A model generated the notes under the pieces. It made no database searches. It saw nothing but the letters and a program-made list of their open reading frames with translations, and was not told where the DNA came from. The position numbers and the translations under genes are program-made. This document shows, piece after piece, positions 37,301-46,474 of a stretch of 64,000 nucleotides of DNA; position 1 is the first letter of the stretch; every line of letters starts with the position of its first letter. This DNA comes from FEN-1297 sp963843605 (GTDB taxonomy: Bacteria; Bacteroidota; Ignavibacteria; Ignavibacteriales; Ignavibacteriaceae), in NCBI GenBank assembly GCA_963843605.1, contig CAWJLA010000004.1:124001-188000 (forward strand), written 5' to 3'.

Positions 37301-37399
37301 CTGTTCGGATATGCTGTAGGCGAAGTTGATTATGTCCGCCCTGTTAACCGACCGGGTGTCGGATGGCTTTGGCAATTTGATATTATAGAAGGTTTTTAA
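34331..37399 (+). CDS. Peptidase MA-like / PD40 propeller / outer-membrane barrel fusion
   Basis: A 1022-residue envelope protein, starting at the ATG at 34331 with a clean signal peptide (ending NTGYGQ). An ATG ten codons earlier is possible. A gluzincin-type metallopeptidase domain follows, with HELVHAFQFD at about residue 142 and the third ligand in WFIEGMAEYF about 45 residues on. Then come at least five PD40/TolB-like propeller motifs (SPDGKYIIFFS, WSPDGNNIVFSA, WSPDGKEIAFVTD, WSPDGKSIYFISD). The last 400 residues are Tyr/Gly-rich beta strands ending in a terminal Phe, as in BamA/D15-type surface barrels. Probably an outer-membrane protein with a periplasmic protease; the substrate is unknown. 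Confidence 0.85.
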   Translation: MHKFFFHKFAFILFTLLLVFISINTGYGQYFGRNKVNYDDFNFKILHTQHFLIYYYPEESGAVNYAARLAERWYARHQQVLEDTLSGKQIIIFYDGFPQFSETNVTSGLIGQGTGGFTEPMKRRIVLPFAGPLQETDHVIGHELVHAFQFDITSRLHEKDNGVPAAAQMPLWFIEGMAEYFSIGPKDPNTAMWMREATLKKLPDISDLENPKYFPYRYGQSLLAFIGGKYGNDKIGELLRTAGKSGSIKNSIDSVFHISADSLSKQWHKALHEAYDSLAKITSRPDKYGPELISEKKGGGEMNISPVLSPDGKYIIFFSSKDLFSIDLFLADAKTGKVIKNVFKTELNTHLQNLEFINSAGAWNPNGKEFVFSGTTKGRPVLSILNVDETKVTREIRFPKLAEIFNPSWSPDGNNIVFSALANGLSNLFIYNLQTDSLRQLTNDAYAELQPAWSPDGKEIAFVTDRFTTNLTNLDLGNYGLALYNTQNDSITSLKDFKDGKNINPQWSPDGKSIYFISDHNGIDNIYKLALDSQKVNQITNLFGGVSGITSLSPALSVAKNSNRMVYSVYQNDKYNIFSIDSLQILDEKKTKPEFATGNPSDLPPAKRIGHKFYANLTNPNIGLPSDSAKYKTTPYSAGLSLVGAGQPSLGVGADQFGTYLGGGVALFWSDILGNHDLTTALQVQYGDNMTNISALVGYMNSANRWNWGGVVQQVPYILSYYNVGYSTINNQLAYVEDQYIFRETDREIRGILAYPFNQSLRVEFSGGYRNISFYTQLTEHAISLNDGSILSNFTKSLSSTPSINLGTFSAALVYDNSYFGATSPILGSRYRFEVSPNVGNLSWIDVLADYREYWMPIRPVTIAARILHYGRYGKSADDYRLSQQYLGYPGLVRGYESTSFTSGEFQNDSSATTKTWNELLGSKMIIGNLELRFPLLGIFGLGDGFYGYFPIEMAFFYDAGVAWSNDQKIWAFGGKRDPVSSYGAALRVNLFGYAVGEVDYVRPVNRPGVGWLWQFDIIEGF

Positions 37400-37473
37400 T
37401 TAAAATTCTTTTATAACTTTCAGATTTTAGATTATTTTTAGGAAAGCATATTCAGTTATTTTTTGAGAATCAC

Positions 37474-39087
37474 TTAGTAAGGTAATTTTCTGTTCACGGC
37501 ATCAATTTGATTCACCATTTTTTGCAAGGCTCTGCCTTCAGCAAGTATGTTGGCATCGGGAAGTCTGTTGTGCAGACTTTTTTTATCAAAGGTTTCGTAT
37601 AATTCTTCTATTTCATCGACGGCCAATTGAATGGTCATTCCGATATAATGATATATTTCTTTCCGGATAGTTTGAAGATCTTTTCTTGAATTAAGATTCG
37701 ATGTAATTACTCTTTCAATTACTTTTAAAGCATCGCAAATTTCTGCCGGTTCAAATCCTTCCGAAAATCTGCTAAGAGCAATATCGTCGATATTCTTCAA
37801 AATTAGGCTCCTGTCGCCGCTTCTTACTGCCGTAAGAATTAGATGATATAAGGTGCTTAAATAATATTTGAAATCCGTAAAGTCCATTTTCTTATAATGT
37901 AAAAAATGCATCCCCTCCGAAAACCGTATTTCTATAATTATCCATTCCAGCAGCTTTTCTTTTTCGTCAATTAATGCCCGATATATCATATAACCCGGAC
38001 GCGCGGTAACACGTTTAAAAACCTCTTCATTTTTAATCCTCCATTCGAAAGGATGACTTCTCATCTTATCCAGCATATATAACATTCTTCTTTGAATGCT
38101 GTATCTGGGAGTCGGGCTCCAGCCCAACACCTTATAAGTATAAGAAGGGTCAGTGTCCAATTTCATATCCAGATACCTCAGCATCCAAAGTCTTTCGAAA
38201 GAATCATGATAAGCAATGCGGCATTTTCTTAAAATAGTTCTGAAGATTAATCCGAACAGCGCAACATATTTCGGTAAGAAAAAAGGCGCGGTCTCTTCGC
38301 CGAAATAATCTCTTGCCGCGGTTTTAAAGAGTTCCCAATGAGTAGTGGATCCTTTCGGACTGGCAATGTAAGTGTCGAAAACCGGGAGCGAGTCATGCTT
38401 GTTCAGTAAAATTATAAATAACCGTACCACGTCGTGAATATAAATATAAGGAACTGCCGAATTTCCTTTTCCACCCAAAAACCTTGAATCCCATTTTTTT
38501 GAAAGCCATGTGTTCAAGAATTTATAAAGCGGCGCATATTCACACCAGTCGCTGAAGACTGCTGTAAGGCGAAGAATAATGCATGGGAAATAAACGGAAT
38601 AATCTTTTACCAGCCGCTCGCCTACTCTTTTTGTGTACGAATACGGCTCATCGCTGTCGGGAGCGGTTTTTTCATTTACAAAATTCCCGGGCAAAGGAAA
38701 AGGACATGCGGCTACGGAGCTTATAAAAACGAATCTTTTTACATTCAGCGATCTAGCCATATCGAGTACATTTTGAGTACCGTTTATATTGGTATGCTGG
38801 TATTCGTCATGCCACTTGTTCTCAAAGTCGTAATAAGCAGCCATATGAAAGACAAAATCAGCTCCGCCGTTTTCTATAATATAATGTGTTGTTTCTTTTA
38901 CAAGGTTTTTATTGCCTATATCGCACTGAATCCATACAATATTAGGATGATCGGGAATACCGGATTCCTTCTGCGAACGCCTCGCCACTGCATAAATTTT
39001 ATAATTATTTTTTATGGCATCGATAAAGTATCGACCGATAAAACCGGATGCCCCGGTCAAAATAAGAATAGGTAATTCTATCTGCAT
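37474..39087 (-). CDS. Extended SDR (NAD-dependent epimerase-like) with extra C-terminal domain
   Basis: A 537-residue protein. Residues 5-350 form an extended short-chain dehydrogenase/reductase: nucleotide motif TGASGFIGRYF, FISSVAA with the catalytic Ser, and EPYSYTKRVGE with the Tyr/Lys pair. This class acts on nucleotide sugars, sterol-like or ketone substrates. Residues 360-537 form an unrecognised helical domain, which makes the protein much longer than plain epimerases (about 310-340). It is transcribed after a small membrane-protein gene, 22 bp apart. No substrate is suggested by neighbours. Confidence 0.85.
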   Translation of the reverse strand: MQIELPILILTGASGFIGRYFIDAIKNNYKIYAVARRSQKESGIPDHPNIVWIQCDIGNKNLVKETTHYIIENGGADFVFHMAAYYDFENKWHDEYQHTNINGTQNVLDMARSLNVKRFVFISSVAACPFPLPGNFVNEKTAPDSDEPYSYTKRVGERLVKDYSVYFPCIILRLTAVFSDWCEYAPLYKFLNTWLSKKWDSRFLGGKGNSAVPYIYIHDVVRLFIILLNKHDSLPVFDTYIASPKGSTTHWELFKTAARDYFGEETAPFFLPKYVALFGLIFRTILRKCRIAYHDSFERLWMLRYLDMKLDTDPSYTYKVLGWSPTPRYSIQRRMLYMLDKMRSHPFEWRIKNEEVFKRVTARPGYMIYRALIDEKEKLLEWIIIEIRFSEGMHFLHYKKMDFTDFKYYLSTLYHLILTAVRSGDRSLILKNIDDIALSRFSEGFEPAEICDALKVIERVITSNLNSRKDLQTIRKEIYHYIGMTIQLAVDEIEELYETFDKKSLHNRLPDANILAEGRALQKMVNQIDAVNRKLPY

Positions 39088-39109
39088 AATATTTTCGGAT
39101 TAATATTTT

Positions 39110-39529
39110 TTATCCTTTGGCAGCCGAATTAATTTCATCGAATTTTTCGAACTTTTTCAGAAGCCCCAGTACAATAATTCCCATTAAAAGATCACCTATC
39201 CCTGAGAAAATTATTATACCTACATTTGCAATTAAGAAATAATAAGAGAATAAAAAGACGACAGCCATAAATTTTGCAATTACGCAAAGGATTACCAATC
39301 CCTTGTTTACTTGCGCGTTAAAGACGGCACCGGTATAAGCAATGCTCATTACAATGTGAAATACTCCCCCCTGGTAACGGAAAAAATCTCCGGGAAAAAC
39401 TTCCAGTCCGAGAAGCTTATACATTGATTCGGGAAGAATAATTATACCAATTCCGACTAAAAATGAATGCAATGCGACAAGCCATAAAAAAACGGTCAGA
39501 TTTTTTTTGGGGTCGAATACCTTTTTCAT
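39110..39529 (-). CDS. Small four-span membrane protein
   Basis: A 139-residue protein with four hydrophobic spans. The ATG at 39529 follows AAGAAGGGGACC, a clear ribosome site, and gives MKKVFDPKKNLTVFLWLVAL. A longer frame from 39667 has no such site. The segments LPESMYKLLGLEVFPGDFFRYQGG between the first two spans are conserved-looking but match no family that I can name. It precedes the SDR gene, and the two probably form a transcript. Confidence 0.65.
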   Translation of the reverse strand: MKKVFDPKKNLTVFLWLVALHSFLVGIGIIILPESMYKLLGLEVFPGDFFRYQGGVFHIVMSIAYTGAVFNAQVNKGLVILCVIAKFMAVVFLFSYYFLIANVGIIIFSGIGDLLMGIIVLGLLKKFEKFDEINSAAKG

Positions 39530-39820
39530 GGTCCCCTTCTTTCCCAAAAGTAATAGTATTAATGACAGTGAAACGTAATTATACGCATGATAAGAAACAA
39601 GTAGAGGTTTTTCAGATGTTCCGGAGTAATGGATAAAGGTATAAGGGATAAGGATATAGAGATACAACAGAAAAGAGCAAACGGTTGCTGCAATAATTAT
39701 TTTTTATAAAATCATTATACATTATGCCATAATCCCAATTCCGATATGTTCAATTTTTATTCTGGAATAATAATAGGTAAATTTTACAGAACATTCTCGA
39801 CTAAAAAGCACACCGGCAAC

Positions 39821-40951
39821 TCAGCTTAACCTTTTTTTGAATCTTAATGCGCTGGCTAAAAGTATAACTACGCCTATCAGCAGCAGAATTAAAAACTGCG
39901 GGAGCAATTCGGTGAACGAAGCACCTTTCAGAATAACACCCCGGAGAATGACAATAAAATATCTGACCGGGACAAGGTACGATATATATTGGAGTATCAT
40001 CGGCATATTTTCAATCGGAAATGCAAAACCGGATAAGTACAGCATGGGCATTAATATACCGAACTGCGCAACCATCATTGCCTGCTGCTGTGTCTTTGAG
40101 ACCGTCGATATAAATAGTCCTATACCTAAAGTGGAAAGGACAAAAATAAATGAGGCAGCCAGAAGAAATATAAAGCTTCCCCTTATTCCTATGCCGAACC
40201 AGAATACCATTACACCCAATACTATTAGTGCATCTAAAAATCCTAAGATCACGAACGGAATCATTTTACCTATTACAAGCTGCATCGGCTTTATTGGAGT
40301 GACTATCAATTGTTCAAGAGTACCCACTTCCCGCTCTTTAACAATTGCCATCGACATAAGTATTGTAGTAATAATCGCGAGTATCAGCCCGGTAATACTA
40401 GGCACCATGAAGACTCTTGTTTTAAGCTCAGGATTGTACCAAACTCTAACATCCGGCACCAAACTTCCTGCAGGAGGAATTTTTCTGCCGGATTTATCCG
40501 CCGCATTCAGCAATATATTTTTAGAATAATTTGTAACTATCCCCTGTATATATCCGAATGCAATTGAAGCTTTATTTCCGTCCGATCCGTCGAATACCGC
40601 CTGCACCGGCGCGGACTGCATTCTTTCAATTTTCTTTTCGAAATTCTTAGGTATAACCAAAGCCCAGAGTACTTTATTGTCGTTAATATCCTGATTAACC
40701 TGCTTATAATTATCTACATAATCATCTATTTTGAAAAATCCCGAATGTTCGAATCTCTGAATAAAATTTCTGCTCGCAACGGATTTATCCTGATCAAACA
40801 CGGCAGTATGAACCGTATTCACATCCATATTTGCCGCATATCCGAGTATAACAAGCTGAAGTACCGGCGCAATAAAAACTATTCCGAATAAACGGGGGTC
40901 CCTTTTCAACTGAAGGAACTCTTTTATAATTATACTCCATATAATTTTCAT
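39821..40951 (-). CDS. ABC-2 type exporter permease (second of two)
   Basis: A 376-residue permease with one N-terminal span (about residues 20-42), a large extracytoplasmic region (about 45-175) and five more spans. EVGTLEQLIVTPIKP at about residue 212 is the conserved cytoplasmic motif of YhhJ/YbhR-type permeases. It is the last gene of the seven-gene exporter operon and lies 30 bp after its paralogue. Together they should form a heterodimeric membrane channel driven by the two ATPases. Substrate unknown; homologous systems carry drugs or cations. Confidence 0.93.
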   Translation of the reverse strand: MKIIWSIIIKEFLQLKRDPRLFGIVFIAPVLQLVILGYAANMDVNTVHTAVFDQDKSVASRNFIQRFEHSGFFKIDDYVDNYKQVNQDINDNKVLWALVIPKNFEKKIERMQSAPVQAVFDGSDGNKASIAFGYIQGIVTNYSKNILLNAADKSGRKIPPAGSLVPDVRVWYNPELKTRVFMVPSITGLILAIITTILMSMAIVKEREVGTLEQLIVTPIKPMQLVIGKMIPFVILGFLDALIVLGVMVFWFGIGIRGSFIFLLAASFIFVLSTLGIGLFISTVSKTQQQAMMVAQFGILMPMLYLSGFAFPIENMPMILQYISYLVPVRYFIVILRGVILKGASFTELLPQFLILLLIGVVILLASALRFKKRLS

Positions 40952-40981
40952 ACCGATTCCATAAATTAAATTATAACGTCG

Positions 40982-42112
40982 TTAAACTGTCTGCGATTTT
41001 CTGTTAATTATTACGGATAATAAAATCAGAATCAACGAGAAAATCGTTAGGTAAACCAACTGCTGCCAGAAAGCAGCAATACCGACTCCCTTTAATAGTA
41101 TATCGCGAAGAATTATCATAAAGAATTTAGCCGGAGTAATATTAGTAATTATCTGAATTGCCGGCGGCATACTTTCGATAGGAAAAACAAAACCCGATAA
41201 CAGCATGGAAGGCAGCATTGATACCAGCGTTGAAATCTGAAACGCAACCTGCTGAGTATCCGCAATACTCGATACTAATATGCCGAGATTCAGCGAGGCA
41301 AACAAAAAAAGCAGCATTGAAAAAAATAGAAGTATTATGCTCCCTTTTATTGTTATCCCGAACAATATATAACCAGCGACCAAAATAAATGCTGCGATGA
41401 TAAGGGAAATAACCACGTAAGGAAGAGTTTTACCTATAAGCATTTCAAGCGATCTGAGCGGCGAGACGTTAAGCTGCTCAACCGTGCCTCTTTCCTTTTC
41501 TCTCACAATGGAAAGTGATATCGATACGACTGCGGTAATTATTAATATCATTACAATAAGACCGGGAACCAAAAAAACAGAAGACTTAAGTTCCGGATTA
41601 AACCAAAAGGACGGATGGATATCGATTGGCATATAAGTTTTACCGCCGTTCAAAGACAATATTTTGCTTTGAATCTTTTGAGAATACGATGCTATCGCAA
41701 GCGTCATATAACTGTTTATAAGTGAGGCTGTATTTGCATCTACTCCGTCGATTAAAACCTGTATAGGAGCATTTTGCCTTGAATAAAGTTTTTCCGACAT
41801 ATCTCTCGGGAACACTATTACGCATTGGGCTTTCTTGGTATCCAATATATCCCTGATATTCTTTTCATTATTAATATATCCCACAAGATCGAAATATTCA
41901 GAGCTAGTCAGAGTATTGATTAGGTTCCGGCTGTCGATAGATTTATCCTGATCATATACAACCATTTTTATATGGTGAACATCAAAATTTATTGCATAGC
42001 CGAACAAGACGAGTAGAATTACAGGGAATATAAAAAGCACATACAGCATTCTTTTATCACGTTTAAGCTGCCTGACTTCTTTTATTGCAATCGCTTTTAT
42101 TCTAGTCAGCAT
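40982..42112 (-). CDS. ABC-2 type exporter permease (first of two)
   Basis: A 376-residue paralogue of the next gene with the same layout: an N-terminal span, a long extracytoplasmic part and five spans. KERGTVEQLNVSPLRS is the conserved cytoplasmic motif. Its start overlaps the ATPase gene before it by 11 bp, so it is translated in step with that ATPase. It resembles YbhS of the YbhFSR exporter. Likely role: inner-membrane half of a TolC-dependent efflux system. Confidence 0.93.
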   Translation of the reverse strand: MLTRIKAIAIKEVRQLKRDKRMLYVLFIFPVILLVLFGYAINFDVHHIKMVVYDQDKSIDSRNLINTLTSSEYFDLVGYINNEKNIRDILDTKKAQCVIVFPRDMSEKLYSRQNAPIQVLIDGVDANTASLINSYMTLAIASYSQKIQSKILSLNGGKTYMPIDIHPSFWFNPELKSSVFLVPGLIVMILIITAVVSISLSIVREKERGTVEQLNVSPLRSLEMLIGKTLPYVVISLIIAAFILVAGYILFGITIKGSIILLFFSMLLFLFASLNLGILVSSIADTQQVAFQISTLVSMLPSMLLSGFVFPIESMPPAIQIITNITPAKFFMIILRDILLKGVGIAAFWQQLVYLTIFSLILILLSVIINRKSQTV

Positions 42113-43043
42113 TTTTCTTTATATCCTTTTCCAACAAATAAATGAAAACGTCTTCGAGGGTCGGAATTATTTTATCAATTCGCTTTATGTCTATAGAATT
42201 ATTTTCGGCAAGGACTTTTTTAATCATTTTTCTGGATTCATTTTCATCCTTAACGTTAACATGGATATAATTTCCGAAAATCGAAATTTCGTTTATCCAC
42301 TTTTCTTTAGAGAGAATATCCAATGAGTCCACCACTCTGTCGCATTCGACTTCTAAAATAGTGTCGGTTAAATATTTCGACTTTAATTCTTTTGAGCTGC
42401 CTGCAGCTATAATATTACCTGCATTAATCAAAGTTATGGTATTACAAAACTCGGCTTCATCCAAATAGTGAGTGGTAACAAAAACCGTAACTCCGCTTTG
42501 TGAAAGTTCATTAATGAGGTCCCAGAAATTTCTTCTGGAAATAGGATCAACACCGCCGGTCGGTTCGTCCAGGAACACAATTTTAGGCTCATGAATAACA
42601 GCAATTGCCAATGCAAGGCGCTGTTTTATTCCGCCGGGCAAAGAAGCGGTTAAAAGTTTTTCTTTCCCTTCAAGGTTGGCTACCTTAAGCACCCACTTTT
42701 TTCTCTCTTTTAACTTGGAATTATATAGTCCGTATACACCGCCGAAAAAATTTATATTTTCTTCGACGGTCAAATCATTGTAAAGCGAAAACTTCTGGGA
42801 CATATAGCCGATATTCGTTTTAACCATGTCTGGTTCATTCATAATGCTATAGCCGCCGACAAAAGCATCGCCTGAAGTGGGTTCCAGAATTCCGCATAGC
42901 ATTCTTATCGCAGTTGATTTGCCCGCACCGTTTGCCCCGAGAAATCCGAATATTTCGCCTTCTTTTACACTGAAAGAAATCCCGTTAACGGCCGTAAAAT
43001 TTCCGAATTTCCTTGTCAACTTATTTACTTCGATTGAATTCAT
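42102..43043 (-). CDS. ABC exporter ATPase (second copy)
   Basis: A 313-residue ATPase. Walker A GANGAGKSTAIRML, signature LPGGIKQRLALAIAV (Pro replaces the usual Ser at the second position) and Walker B KIVFLDEPTGGVDP are present. It pairs with the other ATPase at 44527-45462. In E. coli-type YbhF the two are fused in one chain, here they are separate and a tolC-like gene lies between them. The LPGG signature is an oddity, but the downstream motifs are intact. Confidence 0.95.
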   Translation of the reverse strand: MNSIEVNKLTRKFGNFTAVNGISFSVKEGEIFGFLGANGAGKSTAIRMLCGILEPTSGDAFVGGYSIMNEPDMVKTNIGYMSQKFSLYNDLTVEENINFFGGVYGLYNSKLKERKKWVLKVANLEGKEKLLTASLPGGIKQRLALAIAVIHEPKIVFLDEPTGGVDPISRRNFWDLINELSQSGVTVFVTTHYLDEAEFCNTITLINAGNIIAAGSSKELKSKYLTDTILEVECDRVVDSLDILSKEKWINEISIFGNYIHVNVKDENESRKMIKKVLAENNSIDIKRIDKIIPTLEDVFIYLLEKDIKKNAD

Positions 43044-43123
43044 AATATTTTAAACCGATAAATTATTTTATTGTTTAACTGTTTTAACGGTAATTCAACT
43101 ACTCAACATTTAAACAATTTTAT

Positions 43124-44470
43124 TTAATAAATTTTCTTCCCTACCGATTTATCCAGTCTGACTTTAGCAAGTTCGTAATCCACCAATGCATTATTATAGC
43201 TTGTCTTTGCCTGTAATAGCGAAGTCTCCGCATCTATAAGGTCGGTACTTGAGGCAACCTGAGTATTATATTTTTCCTGAATTATTCTGTAATTTTCTTC
43301 TGCCTGCTCAACTCCGAGCTTTGCCGTGTTTATTCTTTCATAAGCCCGTTTAAGCGTTAAATAATTCTGATAAACCTCAATCTGGACTGCATCTTTTAAT
43401 TGAGAGAGCGATGTTTCAGTCTGAAGCTTATTTTGTTCCGCTATTGTTGCCTGAGAGGATGTATAGCCCCAGTTCCATAACGACCAGTTTAACTGGACCC
43501 CTACATCCCATGTATTTTTAAATTCGTCCACTGCGGGAAGATATCTTGAATTCGGCTTGCTGTAATAATAATCTCCCACCAGGAATATTGAAGGCAGCCA
43601 GCCTGATTTTGCCGCGGCTATATTTTTATCGCCGGCGTTTAGTCTTTGTTCCATAGCTTTTAATTCATTTCTTTTGGATTTAGCCTCTGATAATAACTCA
43701 TCGAGATTATAATCGGATTTTTGAACGTTGTCGATTTCCGAAGAATCTACTACTATAGCGGTTTCCTCCTCAAGCGGAAGGCCTATGGTCTGGTTAAAAG
43801 CCGCACGCGCGATATCCAGATTATTATCTGCTTCAATTTTTTGAAGTTTCAAATTGGAATACTGTACTTCCAGTTTTAACAGATCGTTCTTAGTTGCCAC
43901 TCCGTTTTTTTCGAAATTTTTGGTGTCTTCCAGATGTTGTTTTAACTGTACGAGATTTTCTCCTATAACCCTGTTGTTTAATTCGGCTTTATAAAAACTC
44001 CAGAATGAATTTTGAATTTTTAAAGCTGTTTCGTTCATGCTACCGTTATAATCATACTGTGAGGCTTCGTAGTTTGACTTTGCGGCACTCCTGAGAGAAA
44101 AAAGTCTTAGCCCTGTAAACAAAGGCTGTTGTAACGTTAGCTTCATCATATAATTATCAAGTATAACAGGCGAAATCACAACCGGTTTCGGTAAAATCTG
44201 AGGAAGTGAAATTGCAAACGCAGGTATATTGCTTAACCTCATGTAACTGGCACTGAAATTAAGCTGCGGCAGAAGCTGAGAAGTGGCTGCGGTAACCTGA
44301 GCTTCGGCACCGGTTAATTTTGCTTTTGATATCTTTAAATCCTTACTGTTCTCCAATCCCAGTTGAATACTTTCGGAAAGAGTCAGCTTACGGCCTTGTT
44401 CGCCGGCCTGATAATTTTGTCCGAACATCGCCGAACAGGTTAATAAAATTATCATCAATAATTTTCTCAT
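43124..44470 (-). CDS. TolC-family outer-membrane efflux protein
   Basis: A 448-residue protein with a signal peptide (residues 1-17) and two OEP repeats of long helices. Typical segments are LGLENSKDLKISKAKL near the start and VEQAEENYRIIQEKYNTQ near the end. It forms the outer-membrane duct of a tripartite exporter with the HlyD-like protein and the ABC permeases. It lies between the two ATPase genes of the operon, an uncommon place. Confidence 0.95.
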   Translation of the reverse strand: MRKLLMIILLTCSAMFGQNYQAGEQGRKLTLSESIQLGLENSKDLKISKAKLTGAEAQVTAATSQLLPQLNFSASYMRLSNIPAFAISLPQILPKPVVISPVILDNYMMKLTLQQPLFTGLRLFSLRSAAKSNYEASQYDYNGSMNETALKIQNSFWSFYKAELNNRVIGENLVQLKQHLEDTKNFEKNGVATKNDLLKLEVQYSNLKLQKIEADNNLDIARAAFNQTIGLPLEEETAIVVDSSEIDNVQKSDYNLDELLSEAKSKRNELKAMEQRLNAGDKNIAAAKSGWLPSIFLVGDYYYSKPNSRYLPAVDEFKNTWDVGVQLNWSLWNWGYTSSQATIAEQNKLQTETSLSQLKDAVQIEVYQNYLTLKRAYERINTAKLGVEQAEENYRIIQEKYNTQVASSTDLIDAETSLLQAKTSYNNALVDYELAKVRLDKSVGKKIY

Positions 44471-44526
44471 ATATTTTCCTTCCTATAAATCTATACGCCC
44501 AAATTATGAATTACAGAATGTTGATT

Positions 44527-45462
44527 TTAATTCTGCAACTGTGCGTGAGCTTGTTGGGCTTCATTTATCAAATGAATAAAAACATTTTCAAGAGATGTCG
44601 GTATTATTCTATGATCAATCACCTGCGCACCGGCATCTTTAACCAAATTCTCTACAATCAGATAATCTCTATTATAGTCATCAACAGCCACATTCAACCT
44701 ATCGCCAAACATTTGTACTTCGAAACTGCTGTTTTCCTTTAAGTATTTATATGCTCTAATAACCGGTGTACAAACAATTTCTATAATATTTTTATCCAGC
44801 GATTCCTTAATATTTTTCGGCGTGTCAAAACTCATTACCTTTCCTTCATTCAACAGGGCAACCCTGTTGCAACGCTCGGCTTCGTCCAAGTAAGGAGTAG
44901 ACATAAATATTGTAACCTTATCTTTAAGAAGATTTGATAGTATTTTCCAGAAATCCCTTCTTGATACGGGATCTACCCCTGTAGTGGGCTCATCAAGAAA
45001 AATTATTTTGGGTTTATGAATTAAGGTACACGCTAAGGCTAATTTCTGCTTCATTCCTCCGGATAGATTATCGGCAAGTCTGTCTCTGAAATTAGTGAGC
45101 CTGGTAAATTCCAGCAATTCATTTCTTCTTTCTTGAAAATTCTTAACGCCGTGCAGGTCGGCAAAGAACTCTATATTCTCGTCTACTGTAAGATCGCCGT
45201 ACAGACTGAATTTTTGAGAAAGATATCCGATTTGCCTTTGAATCTTAACTTTATCTTTAACCAAGTTTAAGCCGAATAATTCGGCGTCTCCTTCTGTTGG
45301 TGCGAGAAGTCCGCATAGTAATCTTATGGTAGTAGTTTTCCCGGCTCCGTCCGGCCCCACGAGGCCGAACATCTCGCCTTCGTTAACATCGAGGGTTACT
45401 CCTTTAAGTGCTTCCACATTACCGTAATTTTTTTTGATATTATTTATTTTTATTGCAAGCAT
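44527..45462 (-). CDS. ABC exporter ATPase (first copy)
   Basis: A 311-residue ATPase with Walker A GPDGAGKTTTIRLL, signature LSGGMKQKLALACTL and Walker B KIIFLDEPTTGVDP. The GPDGAGKTT form is also seen in the N-terminal half of YbhF. The C-terminal 80 residues (from about 225) form the extra domain usual in ABC-2 drug exporters. It lies 43 bp after the HlyD-like gene and 56 bp before tolC, so it belongs to the same transcript. Confidence 0.95.
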   Translation of the reverse strand: MLAIKINNIKKNYGNVEALKGVTLDVNEGEMFGLVGPDGAGKTTTIRLLCGLLAPTEGDAELFGLNLVKDKVKIQRQIGYLSQKFSLYGDLTVDENIEFFADLHGVKNFQERRNELLEFTRLTNFRDRLADNLSGGMKQKLALACTLIHKPKIIFLDEPTTGVDPVSRRDFWKILSNLLKDKVTIFMSTPYLDEAERCNRVALLNEGKVMSFDTPKNIKESLDKNIIEIVCTPVIRAYKYLKENSSFEVQMFGDRLNVAVDDYNRDYLIVENLVKDAGAQVIDHRIIPTSLENVFIHLINEAQQAHAQLQN

Positions 45463-45505
45463 GATATTATTCTACAATTCCGTTGGCATTTTAATTCTTA
45501 GTAAT

Positions 45506-46474
45506 TCATTTTGTGTAAACGACCGCATCTGCAGGCATACCGTCTTTCAAATCATAACCCGGATTAGCCACATGAATTTTAACCGCATAAACAAGCTTGG
45601 TGCGTTCGTCTTTTGTCTGGATATTTTTCGGAGTAAATTCGGCCTGCGGAGAGATGTAAATAACTTTACCCTTGAAAACTTTACTCTTAAATGAATCAAC
45701 CGTTATATCCGCATTTTGTCCAAGCTGTACTTTTCCTAATTCTGTTTCAGGGACATAAATCACCAGGTCAACATAGCTAAGATCCGTCAGCATCATGAGA
45801 GATGACATGGGTACAACACTTTCTCCGGCTTCAACAAACTTTTTAACTATAAAGCCGCTAATAGGAGCCGTAACGTACGAATCGCTTATATTTTTCTTTA
45901 TAAGATTAACCGAAGCGATCTGCATGTCAAGATTAGCTTTGGCCTGTTTCAGTTCTTCCGGCCGGGCAAAGTTTTTCATCTTCTTCAAATTTTCCTGAGC
46001 CGAATTATACTGCGCCTTGGCTATATCGAATTTTGCTGAAATATTATCAAATTGCTGCTGAGTTATCGAATTTGAGTTAAACAGTTTTTCATTACGGTCA
46101 AAGTCTGACTTGGCGAGTTCATAATTTGCTTTAGCTTGAACCAGTGCATCACCTGCCTGTATTATATCCTCGCTTCTTGCGCCTTGAACCAGAAGCTTAT
46201 ACTTTGCGTCGGCCGCTTCTGCTGCCGCGGAGGCCTGGTGAAGTTGTATTGCTAGTAAATCATGATCAATAGACAGCAGCGTATCTCCCTGTTTGACCAG
46301 CGTACCTTCCCTATAATTTATTTTTAGTACCTGTCCGGCAACTTTCGAGCTTAAAGTAACATTTGTAGCTTCGATATCGCCGGAAGCTTCTATCGTATTT
46401 TTATTATTGCCGCCGCCGCATCCCCACATGAGGACCGCTGTTATTGCTAACATGGAAAAGACAATTTTTTTCAT
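45506..46474 (-). CDS. HlyD/YbhG-type membrane fusion lipoprotein
   Basis: A 322-residue periplasmic adaptor. The signal peptide ends in a lipobox (LMWGC, Cys at residue 19), so it is anchored by lipid. The biotinyl-lipoyl half motifs VTLSSKVAGQVLKINYREG and VTAPISGFIVKKFVEAGE flank a long coiled-coil hairpin (about residues 75-190), and a beta-barrel domain follows. It overlaps the TetR gene by four bases and links the ABC permeases to the TolC-like duct. Confidence 0.95.
   Translation of the reverse strand: MKKIVFSMLAITAVLMWGCGGGNNKNTIEASGDIEATNVTLSSKVAGQVLKINYREGTLVKQGDTLLSIDHDLLAIQLHQASAAAEAADAKYKLLVQGARSEDIIQAGDALVQAKANYELAKSDFDRNEKLFNSNSITQQQFDNISAKFDIAKAQYNSAQENLKKMKNFARPEELKQAKANLDMQIASVNLIKKNISDSYVTAPISGFIVKKFVEAGESVVPMSSLMMLTDLSYVDLVIYVPETELGKVQLGQNADITVDSFKSKVFKGKVIYISPQAEFTPKNIQTKDERTKLVYAVKIHVANPGYDLKDGMPADAVVYTK

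Noticed and set aside
39837..40529. 230-codon frame antisense to an ABC permease
   Set aside because: Complete overlap with a secure permease gene; no domain and low-complexity Ile/Asn/Thr composition.
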